Below are positions 6,280 through 15,124 of a stretch of 42,240 nucleotides of DNA, piece by piece. Every line of letters begins with the position of its first letter. Within the stretch, counting starts at the first letter, position 1. Location of the stretch: NCBI GenBank assembly GCA_047614245.1, contig JBLHIC010000014.1:1-42240 (forward strand). Reading direction: 5' to 3'. The notes below the pieces were generated by a model. It made no database searches, was not told the DNA's origin, and saw nothing but the letters and a program-made list of their open reading frames with translations. The translations under genes were made by a program, and so were the position numbers. The stretch is from Ulvibacter sp047614245 (GTDB lineage Bacteria; Bacteroidota; Bacteroidia; Flavobacteriales; Flavobacteriaceae).

Positions 6280-9105
6280 ATGAGTAAGTATCATTTCAAC
6301 GATATAGAAGCGAAGTGGCAAAAGTACTGGGCTGAGCATCAAACTTTCAGGGCTGAAAATCAAAGTGTCAAACCAAAATTTTATGTTTTAGATATGTTTC
6401 CTTATCCTTCGGGAGCGGGATTGCATGTGGGTCACCCGCTTGGTTATATTGCGAGTGATATCTATGCTCGATATAAAAGGCATCAAGGATTTAATGTGTT
6501 GCATCCACAAGGGTATGACTCCTTTGGATTGCCGGCAGAACAATTTGCCATTCAGACAGGGCAGCATCCCAGTAGAACTACGGCACAAAACATAGCGCGT
6601 TATCGTGAACAGCTTGATAGAATTGGCTTTTCCTTCGATTGGAGCAGAGAAGTACGAACTTCCGACCCCAATTATTATAAGTGGACACAATGGATTTTCA
6701 TACAATTGTTTGAATCTTGGTACTGTAAAGCACTTGAAAAAGCCATGCCGATTTCCGAATTAATTCAAGTATTTTCGGATGAAGGTAACGGAGGCATAAA
6801 TGAGTCATGTGAAATTGCTACTCCAGTTTTCACTGCCGTGCAATGGAACTCATTTTCAGAAAAACAAAAACAAAAGGTATTACTTAGATACCGACTTACT
6901 TATTTGGCTGAAACAGAAGTAAACTGGTGCCCTCAATTGGGAACAGTTTTAGCCAATGATGAGATTGTAAATGGTGTTTCAGAGCGTGGAGGCTATCCAG
7001 TAGTGCGTAAAAAAATGAAGCAATGGAGCATGAGAATTACAGACTATGCGCAGCGGTTGTTGGATGGTCTAGATACTATTGATTGGCCACAGCCATTGAA
7101 AGATAGTCAAACGAATTGGATAGGAAGATCAAAAGGGGCGTCTGTCACTTTTAAAGTAAAAGATAGAGATGAAATTATTGAGGTTTTTACTACTCGTCCC
7201 GACACCATATTTGGGGTTAGTTTTATGACCTTAGCGCCAGAACACGACCTCGTAGATAAATTAACAACTATAGAGCAGCGGATTGATGTTGGGAAATATA
7301 TAGATGCCACGGCGAAGAGAACTGAAAGAGAACGATTGGCTGACGTGAAAACAATTACAGGTGTTTTTACAGGAGCTTATGCTGAGCATCCTTTTACAGG
7401 CGAGGCAATCCCAATATGGATTGGAGACTATGTGTTGGCCGGTTACGGAACCGGGGCTGTAATGAGTGTGCCGTGTGGAGATCAGCGAGATTATGATTTC
7501 GCGATGCATTTTGATATTCCTATCCCTAATATTTTTGATGGCATAGATATCTCTAAAGAAGCTCATTCTAAAAAAGAAAACACTAAAATTGGAAATAGTA
7601 GTTTTTTAAATGGATTGAGTATTGCTGATGCGTCCGAAAAAGCAATTGAGGCGTTAGAGGCTAAAAATGCTGGGACGGGGAAAATTAATTATAGAATGAG
7701 GGATGCGGTATTTTCGCGTCAGCGATATTGGGGAGAACCATTTCCAGTATATTATAAGAATGGATTGCCTCAAATAATTGATGCAAGTCATTTACCTCTA
7801 GTTCTACCTGATGTTGAAAAGTATCTTCCTACTAGTTCAGGTGAACCTCCCTTAGGTCGGGCAGATGTTTGGGCCTGGGATACTGTAAAAAATGAGGTAG
7901 TGAGTAATCGGTTGATAGATAAAGAGACCGTATTTCCTTTAGAGTTAAATACCATGCCTGGTTGGGCTGGTAGTAGTTGTTACATGTTCCGCTATATGGA
8001 TTCACTTAATAATGAAGCATTGGCTTCAACTAAGTCGATGAAATACTGGGAAAACGTCGATTTATATGTTGGGGGGAGTGAACATGCAACAGGCCATTTA
8101 TTGTACAGTCGTTTTTGGGTTAAAGTATTGTATGATCTTGGACTTTTACTCGTTGACGAGCCGTTTAAGAAGCTCATCAATCAAGGAATGATTCTTGGAG
8201 AGAGTGCTTTTGTGTTTAGAATTGAAGGCGAGAATAAATTCGTTTCCGCCGAATGTGCTGAAAAGTATACTGTGCAGGCAATTCATGCAGATGTTTCATT
8301 TGTGAATACTTCCAACGAATTGGATGTAGTCGCATTTAAAGACTGGCGGGAGGAGTATAAGAATGCAGAATTTATTACCCAAAAGGACAAACCATTTCTG
8401 GTTGCTCGAGAAGTCGAAAAAATGTCCAAATCCAAGTACAACGTAGTTAGTCCAGACGATATTTGTTCGCGCTACGGAGCCGATACGTTGCGTATGTACG
8501 AAATGTTTTTGGGACCTCTTGAACAGGCAAAACCATGGAATACGGCTGGAATCACTGGAGTCCATTCTTTTCTTAAGAAATTATGGAAGTTATATCATAC
8601 GGGTTCAAATGATAGTTTTCACTTTACAAATGAAGATGCGAGCAAAGAGAGTTTAAAGGTCTTACATAAAACCATAAAAAAAGTACAGGAGGATATTGAA
8701 AACTTCAGTTTTAACACCTCAGTTTCTACATTTATGATTGCAGTTAATGAGCTAACAATTCAAAAATGTGATCAGCGTGAAATATTAAAACCCCTGGCTA
8801 TCTTGATCTCTCCTTATGCTCCTCATATCGCTGAGGAATTATGGAGTAAATTAGGTTATATTCATTCTATATCAGAGGTTCCATTCCCTGTTTTTGATGC
8901 AAAACATTTAGTTGAAAGCAGTAAAGCTTACCCAATTTCATTTAACGGAAAGATGCGCTTTACATTAGAACTGTCATTGCATTTAAGTAAGGATGACATA
9001 GAGTCAGCTGTTCTGTCTAATGAAAAGACCAAGCAGTATCTAGAAGGGCGTACGCCCAAAAAAGTGATCGTTGTACCTGGGAAGATTGTAAATATTGTGG
9101 GGTAG
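6280..9105 (+). CDS. leuS: Leucyl-tRNA synthetase
   Basis: Charges tRNA-Leu with leucine. 941 residues, longer than the ~860 of E. coli. Class I signatures are intact: HVGH (residues 49-52, the HIGH motif) within PYPSGAGLHVGHPLGY, and KMSKS (714-718). The CP1 editing domain is present (TTRPDTIFGVSFMTLAPEH, then GYGTGAVMSVPCGDQRDYDFA), as is the anticodon-binding domain near the end. Two insertions explain the extra length: about residues 152-200 (KAMPISELIQVFSDEGNGG onward), and about 630-700 just before KMSKS. As far as I recall these are usual for Bacteroidota LeuRS, so I do not treat them as anomalies. Single-gene unit with its own promoter. Confidence 0.97.
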   Translation: MSKYHFNDIEAKWQKYWAEHQTFRAENQSVKPKFYVLDMFPYPSGAGLHVGHPLGYIASDIYARYKRHQGFNVLHPQGYDSFGLPAEQFAIQTGQHPSRTTAQNIARYREQLDRIGFSFDWSREVRTSDPNYYKWTQWIFIQLFESWYCKALEKAMPISELIQVFSDEGNGGINESCEIATPVFTAVQWNSFSEKQKQKVLLRYRLTYLAETEVNWCPQLGTVLANDEIVNGVSERGGYPVVRKKMKQWSMRITDYAQRLLDGLDTIDWPQPLKDSQTNWIGRSKGASVTFKVKDRDEIIEVFTTRPDTIFGVSFMTLAPEHDLVDKLTTIEQRIDVGKYIDATAKRTERERLADVKTITGVFTGAYAEHPFTGEAIPIWIGDYVLAGYGTGAVMSVPCGDQRDYDFAMHFDIPIPNIFDGIDISKEAHSKKENTKIGNSSFLNGLSIADASEKAIEALEAKNAGTGKINYRMRDAVFSRQRYWGEPFPVYYKNGLPQIIDASHLPLVLPDVEKYLPTSSGEPPLGRADVWAWDTVKNEVVSNRLIDKETVFPLELNTMPGWAGSSCYMFRYMDSLNNEALASTKSMKYWENVDLYVGGSEHATGHLLYSRFWVKVLYDLGLLLVDEPFKKLINQGMILGESAFVFRIEGENKFVSAECAEKYTVQAIHADVSFVNTSNELDVVAFKDWREEYKNAEFITQKDKPFLVAREVEKMSKSKYNVVSPDDICSRYGADTLRMYEMFLGPLEQAKPWNTAGITGVHSFLKKLWKLYHTGSNDSFHFTNEDASKESLKVLHKTIKKVQEDIENFSFNTSVSTFMIAVNELTIQKCDQREILKPLAILISPYAPHIAEELWSKLGYIHSISEVPFPVFDAKHLVESSKAYPISFNGKMRFTLELSLHLSKDDIESAVLSNEKTKQYLEGRTPKKVIVVPGKIVNIVG

Positions 9106-9302
9106 TCTAACTAATTTATTGAAATTTTTAATCCACAATTAAATTTGCATAATATTTGATACGTTTAAGTGACCTTAAGAACTTGGTGCTTTAGTTCCAT
9201 GCTTGAATTAACACCAAATTTGAGTGTTAAATTGGTATGGGGTCTTTGGTGAGTATTAACTGTAAATAATATGATTCTTGACTTATCGGGAATTGAAAAA
9301 TT
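9106..9302. other. Short intergenic region with a partial dyad
   Basis: Contains nested imperfect inverted repeats around 9210-9238 (AACACCAAATTTGAGTGTT, then AAATTGGT), which may be the leuS terminator or an upstream site for the zinc-peptidase gene. There is no T-run of terminator type and no clear TAnnTTTG element. Confidence 0.3.
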
Positions 9303-9992
9303 ATGATTGGATATTATATTTTAGCTGGCGCGGTCTTTTTGATTAGCATGTACGTTAGTAATAAATTGAAAAGTAAATTTAAAGAGTATTCTGAAATAAA
9401 ACTTCAAAACGGACTTAGTGGTAGTGAAATTGCCGAAAAAATGTTGGCCGATAATGGCATTCTTGATGTTAAGGTAACTTCAGTAGGGGGGATGCTTACA
9501 GATCATTATAATCCGGTAAGCAAAACCGTAAATTTAAGTGAAGGAGTTTATAATCAACGAAATGCCGCCGCCGCCGCAGTAGCTGCTCATGAATGCGGTC
9601 ATGCGGTCCAGCACGCAACCGCTTATAGTTGGTTACAACTGCGTTCGAAAATTGTTCCTGCTGTTGGGATTTCAAGTAAACTTTCCAACATTGTCATTAT
9701 GGTTGGATTAGTTCTTTCTGCAAGTGGTACCGCCTTTGGATCGGGTATTTTTTTAATAGGAATTCTCTTGTTTGCCGTAACTACAGCATTCGCCTTTATA
9801 ACCTTGCCGGTTGAGTTTGATGCAAGTAATCGCGCTTTAGCTTGGTTACAAAAAGAGAATATGGTTACAACTAACGAGTATGATGGCGCGAAAGATGCTT
9901 TAAAATGGGCAGCACGTACTTATGTTGTTGCGGCTTTAGGATCTTTAGCAACCTTAGTATACTTTGTAAGTATGTTTATGGGAAGAAGATAA
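9303..9992 (+). CDS. Membrane zinc metallopeptidase (YugP-like)
   Basis: 229 residues. An N-terminal membrane helix (about 3-19, GYYILAGAVFLISMYVS), a soluble region, the zinc-binding motif HECGH (residues 96-100, in AAVAAHECGHAVQHATAY), and two or three further helices (about 130-165 and 205-226). This is the arrangement of the YugP/COG2738 family of integral membrane neutral zinc metallopeptidases. The second-half motif LPVEFDASNRALAWL carries the downstream acidic residue typical of the family. The physiological substrate is unknown. The gene ends 5 bp from the convergent saccharopine dehydrogenase-like gene. Confidence 0.87.
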   Translation: MIGYYILAGAVFLISMYVSNKLKSKFKEYSEIKLQNGLSGSEIAEKMLADNGILDVKVTSVGGMLTDHYNPVSKTVNLSEGVYNQRNAAAAAVAAHECGHAVQHATAYSWLQLRSKIVPAVGISSKLSNIVIMVGLVLSASGTAFGSGIFLIGILLFAVTTAFAFITLPVEFDASNRALAWLQKENMVTTNEYDGAKDALKWAARTYVVAALGSLATLVYFVSMFMGRR

Positions 9993-9997
9993 CTCTT

Positions 9998-11368
9998 TTA
10001 ACCTGTAACATTATCTGGATTGTAACCTAGGTAGGGAGTTTCTCTTTCTTTAAATTCAATTCCGAAACTTTCGAGTTCTTTTAAAATTGGCTCATAGACT
10101 TCCTTCGAGAGCGGAATTTGAACTCCAGGAGTGGTGATTTCTTCATTAAGAATCTTTATAGCAGCTATGGCTACCGGCAAACCAACAGTTTTAGCCATTG
10201 CTGTATATGTTTGATCGTCTCCCATAGCAACCATGCTACTGTCGATTTGATATTGCTTACCACCTAAGTCATACCCAATTTTATGATACATAACAATCAT
10301 ATCCTTATCATCTTCATCTAGGGTCCACTTGTCCATTAATATTTTCTGAAGGGCCTTAGCAGGAGTTGCACTAGGAATACCAATCTTTTTTTCATTATTG
10401 AAAATATCGAGATCTAATAGTTTATCCCACATCAAATCGTCTTGGTCAATTTTTAAGGTATGTCGGAGTTTTAAATCGACAGAATCTGTTGGAGAATACG
10501 GCAAAAATAAATTTACGTATTCACGGTAAGACAAATTCTCAGAGTCTGGAATGGTGTAACTATCGTCTGTCATTCCTAGTTGAACAAACATATTCCATGA
10601 TCTACTAAAACCAACTCTTCGTATTGTGCCTCTGTATAGAGTGAGTACATCATCAAGCTCATAAATAGATTGATACTTGAGTGAATTACGATTAGCAAGG
10701 ACCTCAAACCTTCCATAACCATCAATCTCAATAAACTCAGTTCTTCGAAATAATCTATGATAAGGGATATACTTATACTTTCCTTCCTGAATAAATTCAG
10801 CAGCGCCTCCTTGTCCTGCTAATACTACATTTCTAGGATTCCAAGTAAATTTATAATTCCAAAGATTCGTATCACTCTCGGGAGCAATCAGTCCTCCCGT
10901 AAAAGATTCAAATAATATTATTTTTCCGCCACTTTCACGAATTCGATCTATAATTTTCATGGCGCTCATATGATCAATACCAGGATCAAGCCCGATTTCA
11001 TTCATAAACACAAGACCTTTAGCTTTTACCTTGCTATCCATGGATTGCATTTGATCACTTACGTAAGAAGCAGTCACAAGATGTTTGCCGAACTCTAAAC
11101 AATCTTTTGCTACTTCAACGTGGAAACGAGCAGGTAACATGGAAATAACCAAATCACTGTTGCTAACGGCTTCCCGTCGTTGTGATTCGTTAAAAACATC
11201 CAATAAAATACCACGTGCATTTGGGTGATCTGCTGTAAACTTTTGAGCGGCTTGTATAGAAAGATCTCCTATAGTTATAAACAACTCCTCTTCATCCGAT
11301 TTGTCAAGTAAATAACTTATCAAACTAGCGGCAGACTGACCTGCTCCTATGATTAAAATATTTCTCAT
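9998..11368 (-). CDS. Saccharopine dehydrogenase family protein
   Basis: 456 residues. An N-terminal Rossmann fold begins MRNILIIGAGQSAASLISYL and continues with GDLSIQAAQKF and SDLVISMLPARFHVEVAKDC. A central region with NEIGLDPGIDHMSAMKIIDR is characteristic of the saccharopine dehydrogenase / saccharopine reductase (Sacchrp_dh) family, which includes lysine-2-oxoglutarate pathway enzymes. Expected reaction: NAD(P)-dependent interconversion of saccharopine with alpha-aminoadipate semialdehyde plus glutamate in lysine breakdown. No lysine-pathway neighbour confirms the substrate, although a glutaryl-CoA dehydrogenase further along the window could act in lysine catabolism. Single-gene minus-strand unit. 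Confidence 0.85.
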   Translation of the reverse strand: MRNILIIGAGQSAASLISYLLDKSDEEELFITIGDLSIQAAQKFTADHPNARGILLDVFNESQRREAVSNSDLVISMLPARFHVEVAKDCLEFGKHLVTASYVSDQMQSMDSKVKAKGLVFMNEIGLDPGIDHMSAMKIIDRIRESGGKIILFESFTGGLIAPESDTNLWNYKFTWNPRNVVLAGQGGAAEFIQEGKYKYIPYHRLFRRTEFIEIDGYGRFEVLANRNSLKYQSIYELDDVLTLYRGTIRRVGFSRSWNMFVQLGMTDDSYTIPDSENLSYREYVNLFLPYSPTDSVDLKLRHTLKIDQDDLMWDKLLDLDIFNNEKKIGIPSATPAKALQKILMDKWTLDEDDKDMIVMYHKIGYDLGGKQYQIDSSMVAMGDDQTYTAMAKTVGLPVAIAAIKILNEEITTPGVQIPLSKEVYEPILKELESFGIEFKERETPYLGYNPDNVTG

Positions 11369-11382
11369 TCGTGATTTTTCGT

Positions 11383-11390
11383 TAGCTTTG
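11383..11390 (+). promoter_or_regulatory. Putative -7 element for the DUF423 gene
   Basis: TAGCTTTG, a full TAnnTTTG match, 48 bp before the DUF423 ATG at 11439. No TTG at the expected -33 spacing, so the call is tentative. Confidence 0.35.
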
Positions 11391-11438
11391 TAGTATTCTT
11401 TTTAACAATACGAAAATACTAAATTGCGTGCACATCAC

Positions 11439-11837
11439 ATGACAAATTTCGATAAAAATATAGTTGCTTCAGCGTCGATATTAGCCGCTGTGGCTATAGG
11501 ATTAGGAGCTTTCGGAGCCCATGGGCTAAGAGATATAATAAGTGCCAAGGCATTAAGTTCTTTTGAAACGGGGGTGAGATATCAAATGTATCATTCTCTT
11601 GCATTACTTGTGATTGGTTTTACAATGTCGATTCCAGCCAATACTCGTAAGTGGGTGTTTAGGTTTTTTATTTTTGGAATTATTTTGTTCTCAGGTTCAA
11701 TTTATCTGTTGTCATTTAAAGAAATCTTAACTTCTAATCTGGCTTTTTTAGGCCCAATTACTCCAATAGGAGGGCTCCTACTAATTGTTGGGTGGTTGCG
11801 CTTGCTATATGGAATATTAAAAGTAAAAAAGGTATAA
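11439..11837 (+). CDS. DUF423 family membrane protein
   Basis: 132 residues with four predicted membrane helices. The family signature AVAIGLGAFGAHGLRDIISAKALSSFETGVRYQMYHSLALL is nearly complete, then a second helix, an intermediate helix (FFIFGIILFSGSIYLLSF) and PITPIGGLLLIVGWLRLLYGI. This is the YwdK/YgdD-like DUF423 family, inner-membrane proteins of unknown function. I chose the ATG at 11439 over a TTG 15 bp upstream because the shorter N-terminus fits the family. Same strand as pckA, with 68 bp between them. Confidence 0.9.
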   Translation: MTNFDKNIVASASILAAVAIGLGAFGAHGLRDIISAKALSSFETGVRYQMYHSLALLVIGFTMSIPANTRKWVFRFFIFGIILFSGSIYLLSFKEILTSNLAFLGPITPIGGLLLIVGWLRLLYGILKVKKV

Positions 11838-11874
11838 TTATACTTTTTAAACTGAATATCTCTAGCGGATTTAT

Positions 11875-11882
11875 TATTTTTG
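11875..11882 (+). promoter_or_regulatory. Putative -7 element for pckA
   Basis: TATTTTTG matches TAnnTTTG and lies 23 bp before the pckA ATG at 11906. No clear TTG at the usual -33 distance. The sequence lies outside the DUF423 coding region. Confidence 0.4.
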
Positions 11883-11905
11883 CGAGACAACTATTAAATA
11901 AAAGT

Positions 11906-13507
11906 ATGGTAACTAATAACCAAACTACTAAATCGATTTCGTTAACGCCTTACGGGATCAAGAATGCAAAAGTAAAATATCAACTCAGTCCTGACGATCT
12001 TCAAAACGAAACCTTGGATAAGGAACAAGGGAAGGTTACACATAATGGAGTTCTTTCTGTAGACACGGGTGAATTTACTGGGCGCTCTCCGAAAGATAGA
12101 TTTATTGTAAAAGATGACATTACCAAAGACAAAGTGTGGTGGGGAAATATTAATATTCCATTCTCTGCAGATATGTTTGACAGTCTATATGATAAGGTTG
12201 CTGCATATCTTTCTGAAAAAGAAGTATATGTAAGGGACAGTTATGCTTGTGCTGATGAAAATTATAGATTGAACATACGTTTGATTAATGAATATCCATG
12301 GTCGAATATGTTCGCTTACAATATGTTTTTAAGACCCACTGACAAGGAGTTAGAAAATTTTGATCCAGAATGGCTTGTTGTTAATGCGCCAGGTTTTATG
12401 GCAGATCCCGCAGTAGATGGCACTAGACAACATAATTTTGCGATTTTAAATTTTACAAAAAAGATTGCTTTAATAGGAGGAACTGGATATACTGGTGAAA
12501 TTAAAAAGGGAATTTTTTCAGCTCTTAATTTTATCCTTCCAGTTGATAAAAACACAATGCCTATGCATTGTTCTGCAAATGTTGGAAAAGATGGTGAAAC
12601 CGCTATTTTCTTTGGGCTGTCGGGCACTGGGAAAACTACTCTATCAGCAGATCCAGAAAGAAGATTAATCGGTGATGATGAACACGGGTGGACTGGAGAG
12701 AACACTGTCTTTAATTTTGAAGGAGGATGCTACGCAAAAGCCATCGATTTAAGCGAAGAAAACGAGCCGGACATTTATAATGCAATTACACCAGGAGCTA
12801 TTTTGGAAAATATTGTTATGAATGAAAAGGGGGAGGTTGATTATAGTGATGTATCAATAACACAAAATACACGTGTTAGCTACCCTATTGAACATATTGA
12901 TAATATTCAAGTTCCGTCGATAGGATATAACCCGAAGAATATATTTTTCCTGACGGCTGATGCTTTTGGAGTTTTACCCCCAATTTCTAAATTAACGCCA
13001 GGTCAGGCTGCCTATCATTTTATTAGTGGATATACTGCTAAAGTGGCTGGAACAGAAGAAGGAATTATTGAACCTACACCAAGCTTTTCTGCTTGTTTTG
13101 GCGCACCATTTATGCCATTACACCCGACTAAGTATGCTGAAATGCTTAGTAATAAAATGAAGGAGGCGGATGTAGATGTTTGGCTCATTAATACTGGTTG
13201 GACCGGTGGACCTTATGGTGTTGGTGCGCGAATGAAATTAAAGTATACCAGAGCTATGATTACAGCAGCGCTCGATGGAAAATTAAAAGATGTTGCTTTT
13301 GAAAATCACCCAATTTTTGGTCTCGATGTTCCGCAAAGTTGTCCTAATGTGCCACATGAGGTGCTAAACCCAAGACAGACTTGGGAGAACAAAGATGCTT
13401 ATGATAGTCAGGCCATGCAATTAGCTATTTCGTTTAAAGAGAACTTTACCAAGTTCGAAGAATATGCTAATGAGGAAATTTTATCCGGTGCGCCATTGGC
13501 AAATTAA
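11906..13507 (+). CDS. pckA: Phosphoenolpyruvate carboxykinase (ATP)
   Basis: Gluconeogenic enzyme: oxaloacetate + ATP to PEP + CO2 + ADP. 533 residues from the ATG at 11906, the usual length for the ATP-dependent class; an upstream GTG in the same frame would run into the DUF423 gene and adds no homology. Motifs: GEFTGRSPKDRFIV (substrate Arg region), MPMHCSANVG, the kinase P-loop GLSGTGKTT (about residues 237-245), LIGDDEHGW with metal/nucleotide-binding acids, and NTGWTGGPYGVGARMKLKYTRAMI near the C-terminus. All key positions look intact. Transcription is closed by the perfect hairpin 10 bp after the stop. Confidence 0.97.
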   Translation: MVTNNQTTKSISLTPYGIKNAKVKYQLSPDDLQNETLDKEQGKVTHNGVLSVDTGEFTGRSPKDRFIVKDDITKDKVWWGNINIPFSADMFDSLYDKVAAYLSEKEVYVRDSYACADENYRLNIRLINEYPWSNMFAYNMFLRPTDKELENFDPEWLVVNAPGFMADPAVDGTRQHNFAILNFTKKIALIGGTGYTGEIKKGIFSALNFILPVDKNTMPMHCSANVGKDGETAIFFGLSGTGKTTLSADPERRLIGDDEHGWTGENTVFNFEGGCYAKAIDLSEENEPDIYNAITPGAILENIVMNEKGEVDYSDVSITQNTRVSYPIEHIDNIQVPSIGYNPKNIFFLTADAFGVLPPISKLTPGQAAYHFISGYTAKVAGTEEGIIEPTPSFSACFGAPFMPLHPTKYAEMLSNKMKEADVDVWLINTGWTGGPYGVGARMKLKYTRAMITAALDGKLKDVAFENHPIFGLDVPQSCPNVPHEVLNPRQTWENKDAYDSQAMQLAISFKENFTKFEEYANEEILSGAPLAN

Positions 13508-13516
13508 TAGGAAGAA

Positions 13517-13571
13517 CAAAGTCTAAAAAAAAAGGCTTGCCAGAATGGCAAGCCTTTTTTTTTAGACTTTG
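13517..13571. terminator. Bidirectional terminator, perfect 26-bp stem
   Basis: Arms at 13517-13542 and 13546-13571 are exact reverse complements over 26 bp with a 3-nt loop (GAA). The core GGCTTGCCA/TGGCAAGCC is flanked by nine A on the left and nine T on the right, so it reads as a Rho-independent terminator on both strands. It lies 10 bp after the pckA stop and 7 bp before the 3' end of the convergent hemD, serving both genes. Confidence 0.92.
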
Positions 13572-13577
13572 AAACTA

Positions 13578-14327
13578 TTATTTTTTACTATTTGCTGCTT
13601 TTATATACTTTTCAAGTGCCATTGTCATAGATGGTGTTTCTGGTGTTGGAGCTTGAATATTAACTATTAGACCTTTTTCTGCCGCCGCTTTTACCGTGGT
13701 ATTTCCGAAAACTGCAATTCGTGTTTCTTTTTGCTCGAAATCGGGAAAATTTTCAAATAATGACTCAATGCCACTTGGACTAAAAAACACTAAAATATCG
13801 TAATATACATTTCGTAAGCCACTTAAATCACTGACAACTGTTTTGTAAAAAGTAGCTTGTTTCCAATCAATTTTCAAATCGTTTAACATAGCAGGTACTG
13901 CCGGTTTCAATTTGTCTGAAGAAGGAAGTAAAAACTTTTCGTTTTTATATTTCTTAATCAATGGAGAAAGTTCAGGAAACGTTCTTTTACCTACGTAAAT
14001 TTTCCTTTTTCTGTAAACCACATACTTCTGAAGGTAATAAGCCACCGCTTCACTAAGACAAAAGTACTTCATAGAATCGGGGACTTTAAAACGAAGCTCT
14101 TCGGCAATTCTAAAAAAATGATCTACAGAATTTCTACTATTTAGAATGATTGCTGTGTATTGCGTTAGATCCACCCTTTGAGAACGAACGTCCTTTCCCG
14201 AAACACCTTCTACGTGAATAAAAGGTACAAAGTCAATTTTTACCTTTTGACGATCAATCAGATCAAAATATGGAGAGTTTTCAACTTTCGGTTCTGGTTG
14301 CGAAACCAAAATAGTTTTCACTTTCAT
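13578..14327 (-). CDS. hemD: Uroporphyrinogen-III synthase
   Basis: Cyclises hydroxymethylbilane to uroporphyrinogen III for heme and related tetrapyrroles. 249 residues, normal for the family. HemD is poorly conserved; the supporting features are ILVSQPEPKVENSPYFDL at the start, TAIILNSRNSVDHFFRIAEEL, KYFCLSEAVAYYLQKY, the late DILVFFSPSGIESLFENFP and IAVFGNTTVKAAAEKGLIVNIQAPTPETPSM. The latter two are the conserved C-terminal 'SPSG...FG.TT...G' pattern. Upstream in the same direction is the DUF4271 gene, a common pairing in flavobacteria. Confidence 0.9.
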   Translation of the reverse strand: MKVKTILVSQPEPKVENSPYFDLIDRQKVKIDFVPFIHVEGVSGKDVRSQRVDLTQYTAIILNSRNSVDHFFRIAEELRFKVPDSMKYFCLSEAVAYYLQKYVVYRKRKIYVGKRTFPELSPLIKKYKNEKFLLPSSDKLKPAVPAMLNDLKIDWKQATFYKTVVSDLSGLRNVYYDILVFFSPSGIESLFENFPDFEQKETRIAVFGNTTVKAAAEKGLIVNIQAPTPETPSMTMALEKYIKAANSKK

Positions 14328-14356
14328 ACAATCAATATTTTAAATATTATCTCGCA

Positions 14357-15010
14357 TCATTGTAACGTCTTGTATAAGATAAGATACGGTGCAATTTCAA
14401 GTGTGCAAAGATACAAAATAAAATAGAAGAAATTACCTAAAATCGTCTTGCCTAATGATTTGTAACTATTGAACAATGTAAAGAAGTTTAAAATTAATAG
14501 AAAGCCTAAAAATATCAAGATAAGGGTCATAGATGGCTCTGCAACATAAAAAAAGATCAAGTTGCCTATAAATACAACTATCCCCAACAAATTTCGATAA
14601 CTCAATTTATGATATAAGTAAGTATTAACAATAGCATCAATACTAAATATGGAACCTACAATTTTTTCTACTAAAAATTTAACCAAGATAAAAAATGAAT
14701 AGGCAGTACATATTTGGACAAATAGCCATGGGTTAGTTTCTTTAAGCTCTGGGCTTCTAAAATTTAGGAGAAGAAAAATAAATAAAGAAATTGATATCAC
14801 TTGTGCTACAAAGAATAGTACATTAAAAGGATGTTTTAGGTCATCATTTTTGCCTTGCACGTAAAAGTATTTGTTGTTAAGTGGAAGCATAACAAACTCA
14901 TCAAATCGCTTAGGGTAGGCATATTTAGCAACGGTAAAAAGAACGAAACAACCCATCAAAAAAATAGTAACCCAATCAATAGATTCTGTATAACGCTCAA
15001 TGTATTGCAT
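14357..15010 (-). CDS. DUF4271 family membrane protein
   Basis: 217 residues from the ATG at 15010 (a TTG 18 bp upstream is possible). Six or so predicted membrane helices: WVTIFLMGCFVLFTVAKYAY, VLFFVAQVISISLFIFLLL, FVQICTAYSFFILVKFLV, LLGIVVFIGNLIFFYVAE, LILIFLGFLLILNFFTLF and FYFILYLCTLEIAPYLILY. The pattern with KRFDEF before helix 2 and EIAPYLILYK at the end fits DUF4271, a Bacteroidota family. Function unknown. It precedes hemD by 29 bp and is probably co-transcribed, which may hint at heme or envelope physiology, but that is guesswork. Confidence 0.87.
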   Translation of the reverse strand: MQYIERYTESIDWVTIFLMGCFVLFTVAKYAYPKRFDEFVMLPLNNKYFYVQGKNDDLKHPFNVLFFVAQVISISLFIFLLLNFRSPELKETNPWLFVQICTAYSFFILVKFLVEKIVGSIFSIDAIVNTYLYHKLSYRNLLGIVVFIGNLIFFYVAEPSMTLILIFLGFLLILNFFTLFNSYKSLGKTILGNFFYFILYLCTLEIAPYLILYKTLQ

Positions 15011-15101
15011 TGCATATTTTAATAGCAAAGATAGTGCAAAATAAATCTGACAAAAGTCCTTGTATTAGAATTTCTGTAACATTTATTTATCTAAAAAGGG
15101 G

Positions 15102-15109
15102 TACATTTG
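15102..15109 (+). promoter_or_regulatory. Putative -7 element for the GT2-pyrC-DUF4296 operon
   Basis: TACATTTG, a full TAnnTTTG match, 15 bp before the glycosyltransferase ATG. No TTG at the canonical -33 spacing is visible. Confidence 0.45.
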
Positions 15110-15124
15110 CCCTAAAATTGGAGC

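Noticed and set aside
6388..8565. Several minus-strand open frames inside leuS
   Set aside because: Antisense shadows of a strongly conserved gene, with no recognisable motif of their own.
6280..9105. LeuRS insertions as a sign of fusion or transfer
   Set aside because: The ~940-residue length with insertions at ~152-200 and ~630-700 is, as I recall, normal for Bacteroidota; all catalytic motifs are intact.
11792..11905. Upstream GTG extension of pckA overlapping the DUF423 gene
   Set aside because: Adds 38 residues with no family similarity; the ATG at 11906 gives the normal PEP carboxykinase N-terminus.
12316..12705. 129-codon minus-strand frame inside pckA
   Set aside because: Entirely within the conserved P-loop region of pckA on the other strand; no independent features.
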